32,595 nt of DNA, taken from positions 1 to 32,595 of the forward strand of contig JAQWNI010000251.1 in NCBI GenBank assembly GCA_029268645.1, in the 5' to 3' direction. The notes below the pieces were generated by a model. It had not been told where the DNA came from. It searched no databases and was given only the letters and a program-made list of their open reading frames with translations. Origin of the DNA: Myxococcota bacterium (GTDB taxonomy: Bacteria > Myxococcota_A > UBA9160 > UBA4427). Numbering within the stretch: position 1 is the stretch's first letter; each line of letters opens with the position of its first letter. Both the position numbers and the translations under genes were made by a program. Positions 16,737 through 25,297 of the stretch are shown piece after piece.

Positions 16737-18239
16737 TCACATGGATCGATGGTCAGACGCATCAACGGAGGACTCGGACAGAATCAGGGGTACGTCCAGC
16801 AAGTAAGCGACAGGAGCCTCCGACCGCGAATCGAGCCACTCTCCTAGAGAATCGGCGGATTGAAGCTGGGCCTCTGGGCGAGAGATCGCCTCCCTTGCAC
16901 CCCGCGATCGCCCAAGGGCCACGTCTGCAACTCCGCCTAGCAGGCTCCGCAGCAAACGTCTCAAGCCCGGTTTCGGCCTCCTCTCGCTTGTCTGCGAGTC
17001 AATGAACGTCTGATCCAGCCCGACCGCCCAGTCCCTGGCCAACTGATGCGCATTCATCCAAGCGGCCGCCCACTTTTGACCGGCCTCTCCCATCGCGCGT
17101 CTTTCTTCATGCGAAAGAGCGGCCATTTCCACGGCGGCTCCTGCGAGAAAGCGCGTGGGGGTGTCACCGAGGCTAGCCTGGGCCTCGCAGGACCAACCCG
17201 CTCCAGAACGGGTGAGGATCTCTTCCGAGTGCCCCGAAGCGCAGGAAAGCACAGGAAGTCCAGCTGCCATGTAATCGAAGAGTTTTCCGGGGAGAACCGA
17301 ACGAAAGAGCGGATAGTCCGACAGCGTAACTAATGCGATGTCTGCACCCTTGAGCAGGGGTGCCAGAGCCGTCTTCGGAATCGGGCCGAGATCGCGCACG
17401 TAGGACTTCTTCCGGGCAGCAGCGGTCACGCGCGGCCGTTCGCGGCCGTCCCCACAAAAGACCCAAACGATTCTGGGATCGCGGCCGTGCGCTCTGTCAG
17501 CCGCCCTGAGTACGTCTTCGATACCGTAGTACTCGTTGAGAGAACCCGCATAGAGTACCACGATATTCCCATCCAGATCGTTGGCACTACGCCATGATCT
17601 GGCCAACTCTGGGGGACAATCGGCAAGAGCCGAATCCGAACCCGTAGGAATCACTTCAATCTTGCATTTGGGCACACCGAGTGCTTCGAAGTATCGAGTA
17701 AAACCGGGAGAGACCATTAGGCACCGGTCTGCGAACCGGGCCACTGAGGCTTCGAGAACCGAAAGCAAACCGTCCAAGATTGAGCTCTTCACCATTCCTA
17801 TCTCCACAAGCATGGCCGGCCATAGGTCTCGTACTTCGAAGACGAGAGGAAGGTGACGGTAGGCGGCCAGAAATAGCGCGGGTAACACTTGCGGCAGCGG
17901 TGGGCTCGAGCAGTAAATCAGATCCGGATGCTCAAGGCGCAGGGCCAGACCCAACGCCTTTCGCGAAAAATCAACATAGGATGCCTTACGCCTATGATGA
18001 CCGTATTTTCCCCGAGTCATCCCAAGCCGATGAATTCGTAGGTTGCCTTCGGTTTCTGTCAGGTAGCGACTGGGCTCTATATCGCTGTCGAGATAAGACC
18101 CGTGACCGCAGATCAAATCAATCGACCAACCCCGCTCCAGAAGAGCCGAAAGCAGCAATACCGGTCGCGAGTTTCCCGCCTGATTGCGACTGACAAAATT
18201 TTGATGAATCCAGATGAGACGCGCTATGCCAATCTCCAA
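16737..18239 (-). CDS. GT4-family glycosyltransferase (WbuB-like) with a C-terminal extension
   Basis: A 500-residue protein; the only start near the conserved N terminus is TTG at 18239 with a weak upstream site, so the start is uncertain. The order of motifs fits WbuB-type GT4 enzymes that add N-acetylated hexosamines in O-antigen and capsule pathways: LIWIHQNFVSRNQAGNSRP, VFEVRDLWPAMLVEIG, GSLNEYYGIEDVLRAADR and SVLPGKLFDYMAAGLPVLS. Family members are usually about 400 residues; this one has about 90 extra residues after the domain, starting near DQTFIDSQTSERRPKPG and including RRLLRSLLGG, with no motif I can name. It is the first gene of the leftward operon, 66 bases before the PIG-L gene, and diverges from the epimerase gene. 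Confidence 0.88.
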   Translation of the reverse strand: MEIGIARLIWIHQNFVSRNQAGNSRPVLLLSALLERGWSIDLICGHGSYLDSDIEPSRYLTETEGNLRIHRLGMTRGKYGHHRRKASYVDFSRKALGLALRLEHPDLIYCSSPPLPQVLPALFLAAYRHLPLVFEVRDLWPAMLVEIGMVKSSILDGLLSVLEASVARFADRCLMVSPGFTRYFEALGVPKCKIEVIPTGSDSALADCPPELARSWRSANDLDGNIVVLYAGSLNEYYGIEDVLRAADRAHGRDPRIVWVFCGDGRERPRVTAAARKKSYVRDLGPIPKTALAPLLKGADIALVTLSDYPLFRSVLPGKLFDYMAAGLPVLSCASGHSEEILTRSGAGWSCEAQASLGDTPTRFLAGAAVEMAALSHEERRAMGEAGQKWAAAWMNAHQLARDWAVGLDQTFIDSQTSERRPKPGLRRLLRSLLGGVADVALGRSRGAREAISRPEAQLQSADSLGEWLDSRSEAPVAYLLDVPLILSESSVDASDHRSM

Positions 18240-18393
18240 TGCGCTCAGGCGCCCGAAATGCCCGGACGAAGCGTTCGTTCTACGCGCGAAGTGTGCATTT
18301 GTTGGAAAAGATATCGGCTAAAAAAGCTCCCCGTCTGATAGAATGAAATTCTGCGCTGACCTTTCCCCGTGGGAACCAGTTGTGTTGCCAGCT

Positions 18394-18405
18394 CGGTTTA
18401 AACCG
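18394..18405. promoter_or_regulatory. Perfect 12-base palindrome in the divergent control region
   Basis: CGGTTTAAACCG is a perfect palindrome. GTGT and ACAC lie to its left and right as additional inverted flanks. It sits in the 273-base space between the leftward glycosyltransferase operon and the rightward epimerase operon, a place where one regulator could control both. No regulator gene is in the window. Confidence 0.4.
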
Positions 18406-18512
18406 CTCCACACGACAGCCGACTCGGAAGAGCATAGTTCGCATACGGTCAATCGGCCGGTGGCGCGTCTCTCCGTCATGCGGAGTTTCACTTTTAGATT
18501 GCGCTTAAAGAC

Positions 18513-19646
18513 ATGACTAAGCCCTATTTCAAACGAGAACCTTCGGGCGCCCCACTTGGGTGGGGCAGCGAACCGACGAATTCCTTCCACCCAAAAGACT
18601 CCAATGTGCTGGTGACCGGTGGATCCGGCTTCATTGGGACTTGGCTCGTGCGAGCGCTGGTGCGGCGAGGCGCCCACGTCACGATTCTCGATGATCAGTC
18701 GACCGCGAATTCTCTCACGCCTGATCCGATTCCGAATACTCGCCTGATTACTGAGAGCGTTCTCGATCTCGAAGTACTCAAACGCCAGAACATAGACTGC
18801 GACTTCGTGTTCCACCTCGCAGGGGTCGTGGGGATGAGGCTCGCCCACAGAGATGCAGCCCATGCTCATCGGGTGTCTGCTGAGGGCACCCGCAATGTGC
18901 TTGCAATCAGCGGCGACGTTCCGATTGTTTTGTTCTCCTCTTCGTCGGTGTACGGTCAGGGCAAGGCCCTGAACGAGGGCGAAGAAGTGAAGATGTCTGA
19001 AGAACAGCCCATAGATGTCGAAGAAATCCGAGCCTACGATGGCGGCCCCATCGGCTATGCAAACGGAAAAGTTGAAATCGAAAGACTCGCTCATCAAGTC
19101 TCGAAACGCGGCAGAAAATGTCTCGTGGTTCGGCCTTTCAATGTAATCGGGCCTGGCCAATCGGCACGATACGGTATGGTCGTTCCCCGTTTCATTGCTG
19201 CTGCCAGAGCCGGAGCCCCCCTTCGTATCTACGATGATGGTTTCCAAACCCGCTCTTTCGGCGACGTCGGGCATTTCATCGAGCATCTGCTTTCGCTCAC
19301 ATCCCAACCGACCGCCTTTTCACACGGCAACAACGTATTCAATCTCGGAAACTCTGAGAGCACGACAATCGCTGCACTGGCGAAAGCAGTAAAAGAGGCC
19401 ACCGGGTCTGAGTCACCGCTTAACTATGTTCCCTACGAAAAGGACTTCCCGGGCCGCAGAGACATCCGTCACCGGAGCCCCTGCGTGGACCGGGCTGAAT
19501 CGCTCATTGGGACACTTCAATGGTCAAACATCGACGAGATCATCCATGCCATCCTTCGACACCAGACGGGTCCACAAAAGTCTCATACGATGTCTTTACA
19601 CGAGGGGCCTCTGACTTCCAGAAAAACTCATTCGGCTGCTGGATAG
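18513..19646 (+). CDS. NAD-dependent epimerase/dehydratase (extended SDR)
   Basis: A 377-residue protein with the NAD-binding motif TGGSGFIG at residues 35-42, an acidic ribose-binding position at LDDQS, HLAGVVG, the active-site strand FSSSSVYG, and the catalytic pair Tyr182-Ala-Asn-Gly-Lys186. RPFNVIGPGQ and the end-region DVGHFIEHLL confirm a nucleotide-sugar epimerase/dehydratase. The usual YGxSK is YANGK here. About 30 residues precede the Rossmann strand, longer than usual, so the true start could be further in; ATG 18513 has only a weak ribosome binding site. It begins the rightward operon; the next gene starts four bases after its stop. Likely product: a modified UDP- or GDP-sugar for the cluster's glycan. 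Confidence 0.9.
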   Translation: MTKPYFKREPSGAPLGWGSEPTNSFHPKDSNVLVTGGSGFIGTWLVRALVRRGAHVTILDDQSTANSLTPDPIPNTRLITESVLDLEVLKRQNIDCDFVFHLAGVVGMRLAHRDAAHAHRVSAEGTRNVLAISGDVPIVLFSSSSVYGQGKALNEGEEVKMSEEQPIDVEEIRAYDGGPIGYANGKVEIERLAHQVSKRGRKCLVVRPFNVIGPGQSARYGMVVPRFIAAARAGAPLRIYDDGFQTRSFGDVGHFIEHLLSLTSQPTAFSHGNNVFNLGNSESTTIAALAKAVKEATGSESPLNYVPYEKDFPGRRDIRHRSPCVDRAESLIGTLQWSNIDEIIHAILRHQTGPQKSHTMSLHEGPLTSRKTHSAAG

Positions 19647-19650
19647 GCGG

Positions 19651-21012
19651 ATGACGAGTCACGATGTGGTCGTGATCGGTGCGGGCCCGGCTGGCCTGGC
19701 TGCCGGCTGGTCGCTGGGCGAGCGTGCGTGCGTACTCGAACGGGAGCAAAAGCCAGGAGGACTCGTCCGAACAGACTGTATCGATGGATATTGGTTCGAC
19801 CATGTCCTGCACCTGCTCCATCTCTCGGATCCACCCACGGAAGCGCGACTGCGCACCCTCCTCGGGCCAATCCTCACGCCGTGCCCTCCAAACGCTTGGG
19901 TCGACTGCAGCGCCGGAAGCGCGCGATATCCACTGCAGAACAACTTAAGAACACTCGACACCGAAGCCATCGTTAGGATCTTGTCAGATTTCGCCGAAGA
20001 GGCCTTCCGGGATGAGAAAGTTGAGCCTTCTACACACGAAGAGGTGCTCCTCCGCTCCTTTGGAAAGGCTCTGTGTGAAATCTTTTTCTTCCCTTATCAG
20101 AAGAAAGTCTGGAAGCGTCCTCTGTCGAACCTTGCAGCCACAGAATTTCAGTGGAATATCTCTCGGCCCAATTTTGACGAGATCCTACGAGGAGCCTTCG
20201 CCACACCCTCTTCACTCGCCCCCCAGTCAAAGACAATCTATAACCAAAATAGCTGGTACCCGAGGCCTCCAGGAGATGCGCCGATTCGTGGCATGGAAGT
20301 CTTGATCCACGAGATGCTGGCTCATGTTTCCGAGTTGAAGCTGAGCCACGATGTCGTCTCGATCGATCCTCAGTCTCGCCAGCTCCGAGTCCGTACCCAC
20401 GGCAAGGAGCTTGGCATCTCCTACGAGTCAGGTTGCGTAGCCACTCTGCCTCTTCCCAATACGATTCGCTTGTGCACCGACGCACCGCCGGATCTGCTTC
20501 GCAATATCAACCGTCTGCACTACAACCGAGTGCGATCCGTCATGGTGGGCGTCCGTGGGCCTCGGCACGAGAACACCGGGCTATGGAGGTACTACGCAGA
20601 CGAAAGTCTGATTTTTTCGCGACTTGCGTTCATGACGGAATTCGATCCCCTGATGGCACCTTCAGATGGTTTTGGGATCTTGGCCGAAGTGACCGAACCG
20701 GCCGAGGATCCGAAAACTCCCGATGCCAAAATTGCCGAAAAAGTCATCGCTGATATTAGACGCGTAGGCTGGATCCGCCCTTTGGATGAAATTCTCGTCA
20801 CTCGCGTTCTGACCATAAGTCCCGCCTATGTGGTTTTTTCCCATGACACCCGGAATATCCTCGCGGAGGCCAAGTCATTTTTGACGGAGCGCCAGATCGA
20901 GCCGCTGGGGCGTTACGGGCGCTGGGAATACTCGTCGATTGAATCTGTCATCCGAGACGGCTTCGAATGCAGTCAAACCTTCCGTTCTTCGGCTAAGCGT
21001 TCAGGGCCATGA
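19651..21012 (+). CDS. FAD-dependent amine-oxidase-fold protein related to UDP-galactopyranose mutase
   Basis: A 453-residue protein from ATG 19651 with GGATAGG just upstream, overlapping the stop region of the epimerase transcript. It starts with the dinucleotide-binding motif VVVIGAGPAGLAAGWSLG and then LEREQKPGGLVRT and GYWFDHVLHLLHL, the layout of NAD(P)-binding_8 / UGM-like flavoproteins. Other blocks are FFPYQKKVWKRPLSNLAATEFQ and GMEVLIHEMLAHV. Such proteins in polysaccharide clusters are often labelled FAD-dependent oxidoreductase or LPS biosynthesis protein. Ring contraction of a UDP-sugar is possible, but the close match is to uncharacterised relatives and not to Glf itself. It overlaps the next gene by four bases (ATGA), which shows tight coupling. 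Confidence 0.82.
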   Translation: MTSHDVVVIGAGPAGLAAGWSLGERACVLEREQKPGGLVRTDCIDGYWFDHVLHLLHLSDPPTEARLRTLLGPILTPCPPNAWVDCSAGSARYPLQNNLRTLDTEAIVRILSDFAEEAFRDEKVEPSTHEEVLLRSFGKALCEIFFFPYQKKVWKRPLSNLAATEFQWNISRPNFDEILRGAFATPSSLAPQSKTIYNQNSWYPRPPGDAPIRGMEVLIHEMLAHVSELKLSHDVVSIDPQSRQLRVRTHGKELGISYESGCVATLPLPNTIRLCTDAPPDLLRNINRLHYNRVRSVMVGVRGPRHENTGLWRYYADESLIFSRLAFMTEFDPLMAPSDGFGILAEVTEPAEDPKTPDAKIAEKVIADIRRVGWIRPLDEILVTRVLTISPAYVVFSHDTRNILAEAKSFLTERQIEPLGRYGRWEYSSIESVIRDGFECSQTFRSSAKRSGP

Positions 21013-22940
21013 CCGAATTTTCGACCACTGCATTTAAAATTTCCTCGGCGCTCTTCGTATTCAGCATGGGGACCATCGCCGGCGCCATCGCAACGGCTGG
21101 TTTCCAAAAATTGGCGATCCGCATTCACTTTTCGGCACCGTACAACCCGATTGCTAACCAGCATCAGGAACCGGTTGCCTATCTCGGCGGACTTGGCGTC
21201 GCCACTCCACTCATACTCTATATAGCGTGGCAAGCAATCACCTCTTCGGCGGCTGCCCCGGCCCAACTCTTTCCTCTCGCTTTAGCCAGCTCGATCTTTC
21301 TGATTTTAGGTTTGCTTGATGATGCGCTCAGCCTCGGCCCCAAGCGGAAAATTGTTCTTCAATTTTTTGCGGCAGGAGTCGCATGCGCAGTGGTCTCTGT
21401 GGCACCACTTACGGGAATTGCTCTATTCGATTTCCTGCTGTCCATGCTCTGGATCGTGGCAGTGATCAACGCTGTCAATTTCACGGATGTATCCGATGGA
21501 CTAGTAGGCGGACTTTCCTGCATTGCGCTCTTTTCCTTCGCCTTGCTGATTCCTGAACTCCAAACGTTTCTAATCATCGGTGCGGGCGCCTGCCTGGGAT
21601 TTCTATGGCTGAATCGGCCCCCAGCGCGGATATTTCTAGGTGATGCGGGGAGTCACTTCCTCGGTAGCTTGCTCGCCCTACTTGGAATCGTGTCGGTTCA
21701 GAATGGCCTCTCTTGGTCGAACCTTCTCTCCGTCATCCTGGTGCTCGGAATCTTTCTTCTCGAAATGACGTTCATCACATGGGTCCGGATCAAAAAAGGG
21801 ATTCCCTGGTGGCGGGGGAGCCCTGATCACTTCTCGCTCCGTATGCAAGCTGCGGGCTATAGTCGCTCTCGCATCAATGCTCTCACCTGGATCGTCGCAC
21901 TTCTACTAGCGGCGACTGGCATATTCATCCACGTCTGGCCGATGCATATCAGCATTCTGGTTATTAGCGGACTGATCGTCCTGATCGTCCTTGTCTGGAA
22001 GAAAATGCTCTCCTTGGAGGTGACGCAGCCGGAAGCAATGCAACCCCAACCTCTGCAGGGAGCACCGGACGGTGATTGCGGCCTATGCAAGGAAGCCGCG
22101 ATTTCTCGTTTCATCGACACGGGCGTGGCGCGCGTCGGGATCTGCTCCAGTTGTGGCACAGGACGCGTCCTCACGCTGAATTTCGGCCCACGCGGTCCTG
22201 GATTTGTCGACTCCTATGCGGAGGCCTATGCGACAGAGAGAAGAAGCGACAAGGCTCTTTCGTGCATGGAAGTCTTCGATACTTACGGCCCTAAACCAGA
22301 GAGCCACCGGAAACTCCTCGAAATTGGATGTGGTCGAGGTGAATTCTTGGACCTGGCTCGTGAGGCGGGCTGGGACACGACAGGCGTCGAGATTTCACGC
22401 GTATCCGCCGCCGTAGTGAAACAGTCGGGGCATCACGTATCGCAGAGTTCCGCGCTCGATTTCCTACCCGACAGTCCCGGCCACTTCAGTGCGGTGGTCA
22501 TGTGGGATCTCCTGGAACACCTCGACTCTCCGCGCATCGCTCTAGAAAACTGCATCCGGTGGCTGCGACCGGGCGGCACGCTCGTACTCGTAACGCCCTT
22601 TATGGGAAGTTTCTACGATCGCCTCGGACTCTTCGCTCACTCTACGGGCCTAGCCCGTCGTAACCCACTTCTCCGTATGTGCTGGAGTCAGGCACACCTC
22701 TACCGTTTCTCTCCATCCGGACTACGCGAGGAACTCGTCAAAATCGGATTTTCAGATGTTTTCATTGAACCCAAACTGCTTCTATCTCTTAGTTCCGACA
22801 GGTATGCCGGCGGAGATCTTATGCCACGCTGGAGCCAGATCTCCTTCCTCAACCGACTCGGGTCGCGGTTGGGAGTAGCTGCCGCATCGAGGTTCAGCTT
22901 GGAAAACAAAGTGGTCGTCGTCGCACGGAAACAGCCCTGA
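21009..22940 (+). CDS. Fusion: polyprenyl-phosphate sugar-1-P transferase (MraY/WecA family) + zinc-ribbon methyltransferase
   Basis: One uninterrupted 643-residue frame. Residues 1-330 form a polytopic glycan-lipid initiating transferase of the MraY/WecA family: LGLLDDALSLGPKRKI (Asp104, Asp105), NAVNFTDVSDGLVGG (Asn157, Asp160, Asp163; Val161 replaces the usual Gly), FLGDAGSHFLGS (Asp212) and the cytosolic loop block WWRGSPDHFSLRM. These enzymes transfer a sugar-1-phosphate to undecaprenyl phosphate. After a short linker (about 335-352), residues 357-382 hold CGLC and CSSC, a likely zinc ribbon, and residues 436-450 the SAM motif LLEIGCGRGEFLDLA with VMWDLLEHLDSPRIALENC and WLRPGGTLVLVTP, a complete methyltransferase domain. 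The two are normally separate proteins. The gene overlaps the FAD gene by four bases and ends the operon. Confidence 0.9.
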   Translation: MTEFSTTAFKISSALFVFSMGTIAGAIATAGFQKLAIRIHFSAPYNPIANQHQEPVAYLGGLGVATPLILYIAWQAITSSAAAPAQLFPLALASSIFLILGLLDDALSLGPKRKIVLQFFAAGVACAVVSVAPLTGIALFDFLLSMLWIVAVINAVNFTDVSDGLVGGLSCIALFSFALLIPELQTFLIIGAGACLGFLWLNRPPARIFLGDAGSHFLGSLLALLGIVSVQNGLSWSNLLSVILVLGIFLLEMTFITWVRIKKGIPWWRGSPDHFSLRMQAAGYSRSRINALTWIVALLLAATGIFIHVWPMHISILVISGLIVLIVLVWKKMLSLEVTQPEAMQPQPLQGAPDGDCGLCKEAAISRFIDTGVARVGICSSCGTGRVLTLNFGPRGPGFVDSYAEAYATERRSDKALSCMEVFDTYGPKPESHRKLLEIGCGRGEFLDLAREAGWDTTGVEISRVSAAVVKQSGHHVSQSSALDFLPDSPGHFSAVVMWDLLEHLDSPRIALENCIRWLRPGGTLVLVTPFMGSFYDRLGLFAHSTGLARRNPLLRMCWSQAHLYRFSPSGLREELVKIGFSDVFIEPKLLLSLSSDRYAGGDLMPRWSQISFLNRLGSRLGVAAASRFSLENKVVVVARKQP

Positions 22941-22950
22941 GTCAGACTCA
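22938..22950. promoter_or_regulatory. Small perfect dyad at the end of the fusion gene
   Basis: TGAGTC A GACTCA is a perfect 6+1+6 dyad that includes the stop codon. The one-base loop is too tight for a normal RNA hairpin, so if it matters it would be as a protein binding site. Confidence 0.25.
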
Positions 22951-23259
22951 TCTCTTATCTCACCATCTTTAGCCAACTCCAAGCGGAAGCAGCCGAGTAT
23001 ATCCTAAGCGGTTGGTCGGAAATGCAGGGGAGGAAGTTTGCGAAATCCCTCACCATCGTCTGCTCAGATATCGCCGGCTGCGATATCGATGAGAATCGAA
23101 AATCCGCCCCGGTACGGAGTCCACCTGAGTGGCTCCTCCGCGCATGATCGACGCCGTCACCCGCACGTACTCGGTATAGAACGACCAGACAAAGCACCGG
23201 CCAACGAAGCGTCGGGACATTGCCCCATGAGAGACCGGCAATCCTGCAGCGCCCCCAAC
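22941..23259. other. Spacer downstream of the polysaccharide operon, no gene seen
   Basis: About 320 bases. The only clear structure is the hairpin at 23063-23093, listed separately. Small open frames lack motifs. Confidence 0.4.
23063..23093. terminator. Strong hairpin downstream of the polysaccharide operon
   Basis: GATATCGC (23067-23074) pairs perfectly with GCGATATC (23080-23087) around CGGCT. The outer CTCA (23063-23066) pairs with TGAG (23090-23093) after a two-base bulge. It is 120 bases after the operon's last stop codon. There is no T run, so it may be an imperfect terminator for either strand or a protein binding site. Confidence 0.45.
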
Positions 23260-23946
23260 ATGCCTACAACCCGCGGCCGCTTAGTCCCGCTTGAACCTTG
23301 ACAGAGTGAACGGCACCGAAAAAACCTCTTTGCCGCCATCGCGAGCCCAGGCGATGAAGATCTCTGGCAATACATTCCCTTTGGCCCGCCCCAATCTGCC
23401 GGCCAGCGAGACGACACCCTGACTGCCGACAGCGACAGCGGAGAATGGCAGACGCTTATTCTATGTCACCCCGGAACGGGCGAAGCCCTGGGCATGGCGC
23501 GCCACATGCGTGTCCATCCTGAAGCCGAATCGGCCGAGGTCGGAAGCATCGCTCTCTCAAAAACCTGCAGCGCACTGCCGCCGCCACCCAGAGTATCTAC
23601 CAAATGTCGCGGTACCCAGCTCGGCTGTTCGTCATCCCCCAACGGCGTTTACCCTCAGCCCAGCTGCTGGGTCGCCAAAGTTCCATCTCACCCCTTGATC
23701 AGGTGTTCGATCTGGTTTTTCACGTTCGTGCGGATGGGTTATAAATGACGTTGCCGCAAGCGAATGTCCCGGCGATCCTCAGGGGGTCGCGACTCGCGGG
23801 ACCCAGCTTCGCCCCTCACTCAATTGTCCCCTTCAGCAAGAGCCAGGCAAATAGACGGCCGAGTGCAAGGCGACTCATCAACGACCAGCTGTCGATGATC
23901 AAGCCTGAACGGCGTCTGGAAAAATGGAGGGAAGCCAATTCTCGGT
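23260..23946 (+). pseudogene. Decayed GNAT-family acetyltransferase
   Basis: From ATG 23260 the frame reads MPTTRGRLVPLEP and then meets TGA at 23299. The same frame continues with RHRKNLFAAIASPGDEDLWQ and YIPFGPP, later TGEALGMARHMRVHPEAESA and EVGSIALS. This is the conserved core of a GNAT family in which ...LFAA..gDe.lW.Y.p.GP and R..G.aev.GSI are diagnostic. At about 23560, a run of five A appears one base short, and the homology moves to the next frame: LQRTAAATQSIYQMSRY. Beyond that the middle is unreadable. Near 23900-23930 SMIKPERRLEKW may be the C-terminal end (family: ..aW.sMld.EWp). The whole span is about the right length for the family (about 230 residues). Not expected to be functional. 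Confidence 0.6.
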
Positions 23947-23980
23947 GATCGGGAAACTGCCGGGCGCTAGGCTCATCAAA

Positions 23981-25174
23981 ATGGCCAATCCTACGACACA
24001 GAGCAGCCGTGTCATCAAAAGAGTGATCTTCAGCTTTCTACCATTGCTTCTCTTGATATTGAGCGTCGAATTAATTGTACGCTGGACTGGTTTTGCAGAG
24101 GATTGCAAGAGCCATGTGCGGGCCGGAACCTGGGCCTGTGACCCGCTGCTCTCTTTCAAGAACGATCCGTCAATGGTCGTGCGCGGCCAGCCTCTGAATA
24201 GCGACGGCTTTAGAGGGCGCGAGTTTGGGCCAAAAGAAGATGGTGTGCTTCGAATTCTCGCTCTCGGAGATTCCTGTACTTTTGGGGTTGTGCCTGCCGA
24301 CAACGGCTACTTCGTCGATCGCCCCTATCCAGAGCTACTCGAAGACGAAATCGGGCGAAAATTTGGGCGCGACCGCATCGAAGTATTCAATGGCGGTGTA
24401 CCCGGATACAACAGCTTCCAGGGCCTCATGCTTTTGCGCACCCAATTGCGATCTATCGAGCCTGATGTGATTACTGTACGATTTGGTTGGAACGATCATT
24501 TGATGTCAAGTTTCGGTCGGCGAGAGGGGGCATTCAGAGAATCTGGTCACCCATTGATTCGCCTGCCAATGAATCTGATCCAGCGTTCGGCGATCTATCC
24601 GGCTTCGATTCGACTTTCAATGGAGTTGCGTGCCGCGATTGGAGTAGAGTCGGTCGTGAGCCCCAGGATGCCCAGCGAGTGGCAGCCCAATATGTCACTG
24701 GAAGACTACCGCTACGCACTGGAAGCGATTTCGAGACTCGGCCAGGCCCTCGGCGCCCGAGTTGTATTGATTACCGCGCCACAAGCGACGAATCGTGATG
24801 TTGAGGTCGATCGTTTCGAACGGCTGCCAGCGAGTGCGGTGGCCCGCTATGTCTTAGCCTACAGCGCAATCGATTCCTTTGAGCGCATGCGCGGGATTCA
24901 TCAAAGCTATATCGAAGCCACGCGTGAGGTCGCCAATAAATTGGCGATACCGCTCGTCGACATGGCAAGTGTCTATCGCGATCAGAGAGATCGCCAACTC
25001 TTCTCTGACTCTGACATTCTTCATCCCACACAGCGTGGCCATATGCTTGAGGCGCGTACGCTCTTCCAAAGACTCGAAGAGCTCGGTGAATTCGCGGATC
25101 TTCTTCCGGACGACGCAAGGGACCACCCAAAACGCAAAACGCGATTCGGTGAGGTGCAAACGCGGAAACAGTAA
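23981..25174 (+). CDS. Membrane-anchored SGNH/GDSL hydrolase
   Basis: A 397-residue protein if started at ATG 23981; the frame is open from ATG 23924, but that stretch appears to overlap the end of the decayed GNAT gene. Residues 11-33 are basic and then strongly hydrophobic (RVIKRVIFSFLPLLLLILSV), an N-terminal anchor that would place the enzyme outside the membrane. The SGNH blocks are present: ILALGDSCTFG (catalytic Ser98), VFNGGVPGYNS, VRFGWND (Asn171) and DILHPTQRGH (Asp345, His348). These hydrolases often remove or transfer acyl groups on extracellular glycans, and this one lies just after the polysaccharide cluster, so O-acyl editing of that glycan is a reasonable guess. It converges on the next gene. 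Confidence 0.85.
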   Translation: MANPTTQSSRVIKRVIFSFLPLLLLILSVELIVRWTGFAEDCKSHVRAGTWACDPLLSFKNDPSMVVRGQPLNSDGFRGREFGPKEDGVLRILALGDSCTFGVVPADNGYFVDRPYPELLEDEIGRKFGRDRIEVFNGGVPGYNSFQGLMLLRTQLRSIEPDVITVRFGWNDHLMSSFGRREGAFRESGHPLIRLPMNLIQRSAIYPASIRLSMELRAAIGVESVVSPRMPSEWQPNMSLEDYRYALEAISRLGQALGARVVLITAPQATNRDVEVDRFERLPASAVARYVLAYSAIDSFERMRGIHQSYIEATREVANKLAIPLVDMASVYRDQRDRQLFSDSDILHPTQRGHMLEARTLFQRLEELGEFADLLPDDARDHPKRKTRFGEVQTRKQ

Positions 25175-25297
25175 AGAGCTGTACGCTCCGGTCTTCTGCG
25201 ATAAAGACTCTACATCCGCCAGCCGACACGCCATCACGAAAGCCCGTTCAGCGCCATCCTTGAGACGAGATCCAAGGAAACTAGAATCGGTGAGCAC

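Noticed and set aside
18318-19307. 329-residue minus-strand frame over the epimerase gene
   Set aside because: The plus-strand gene has clear NAD-binding and catalytic motifs; the antisense frame has none.
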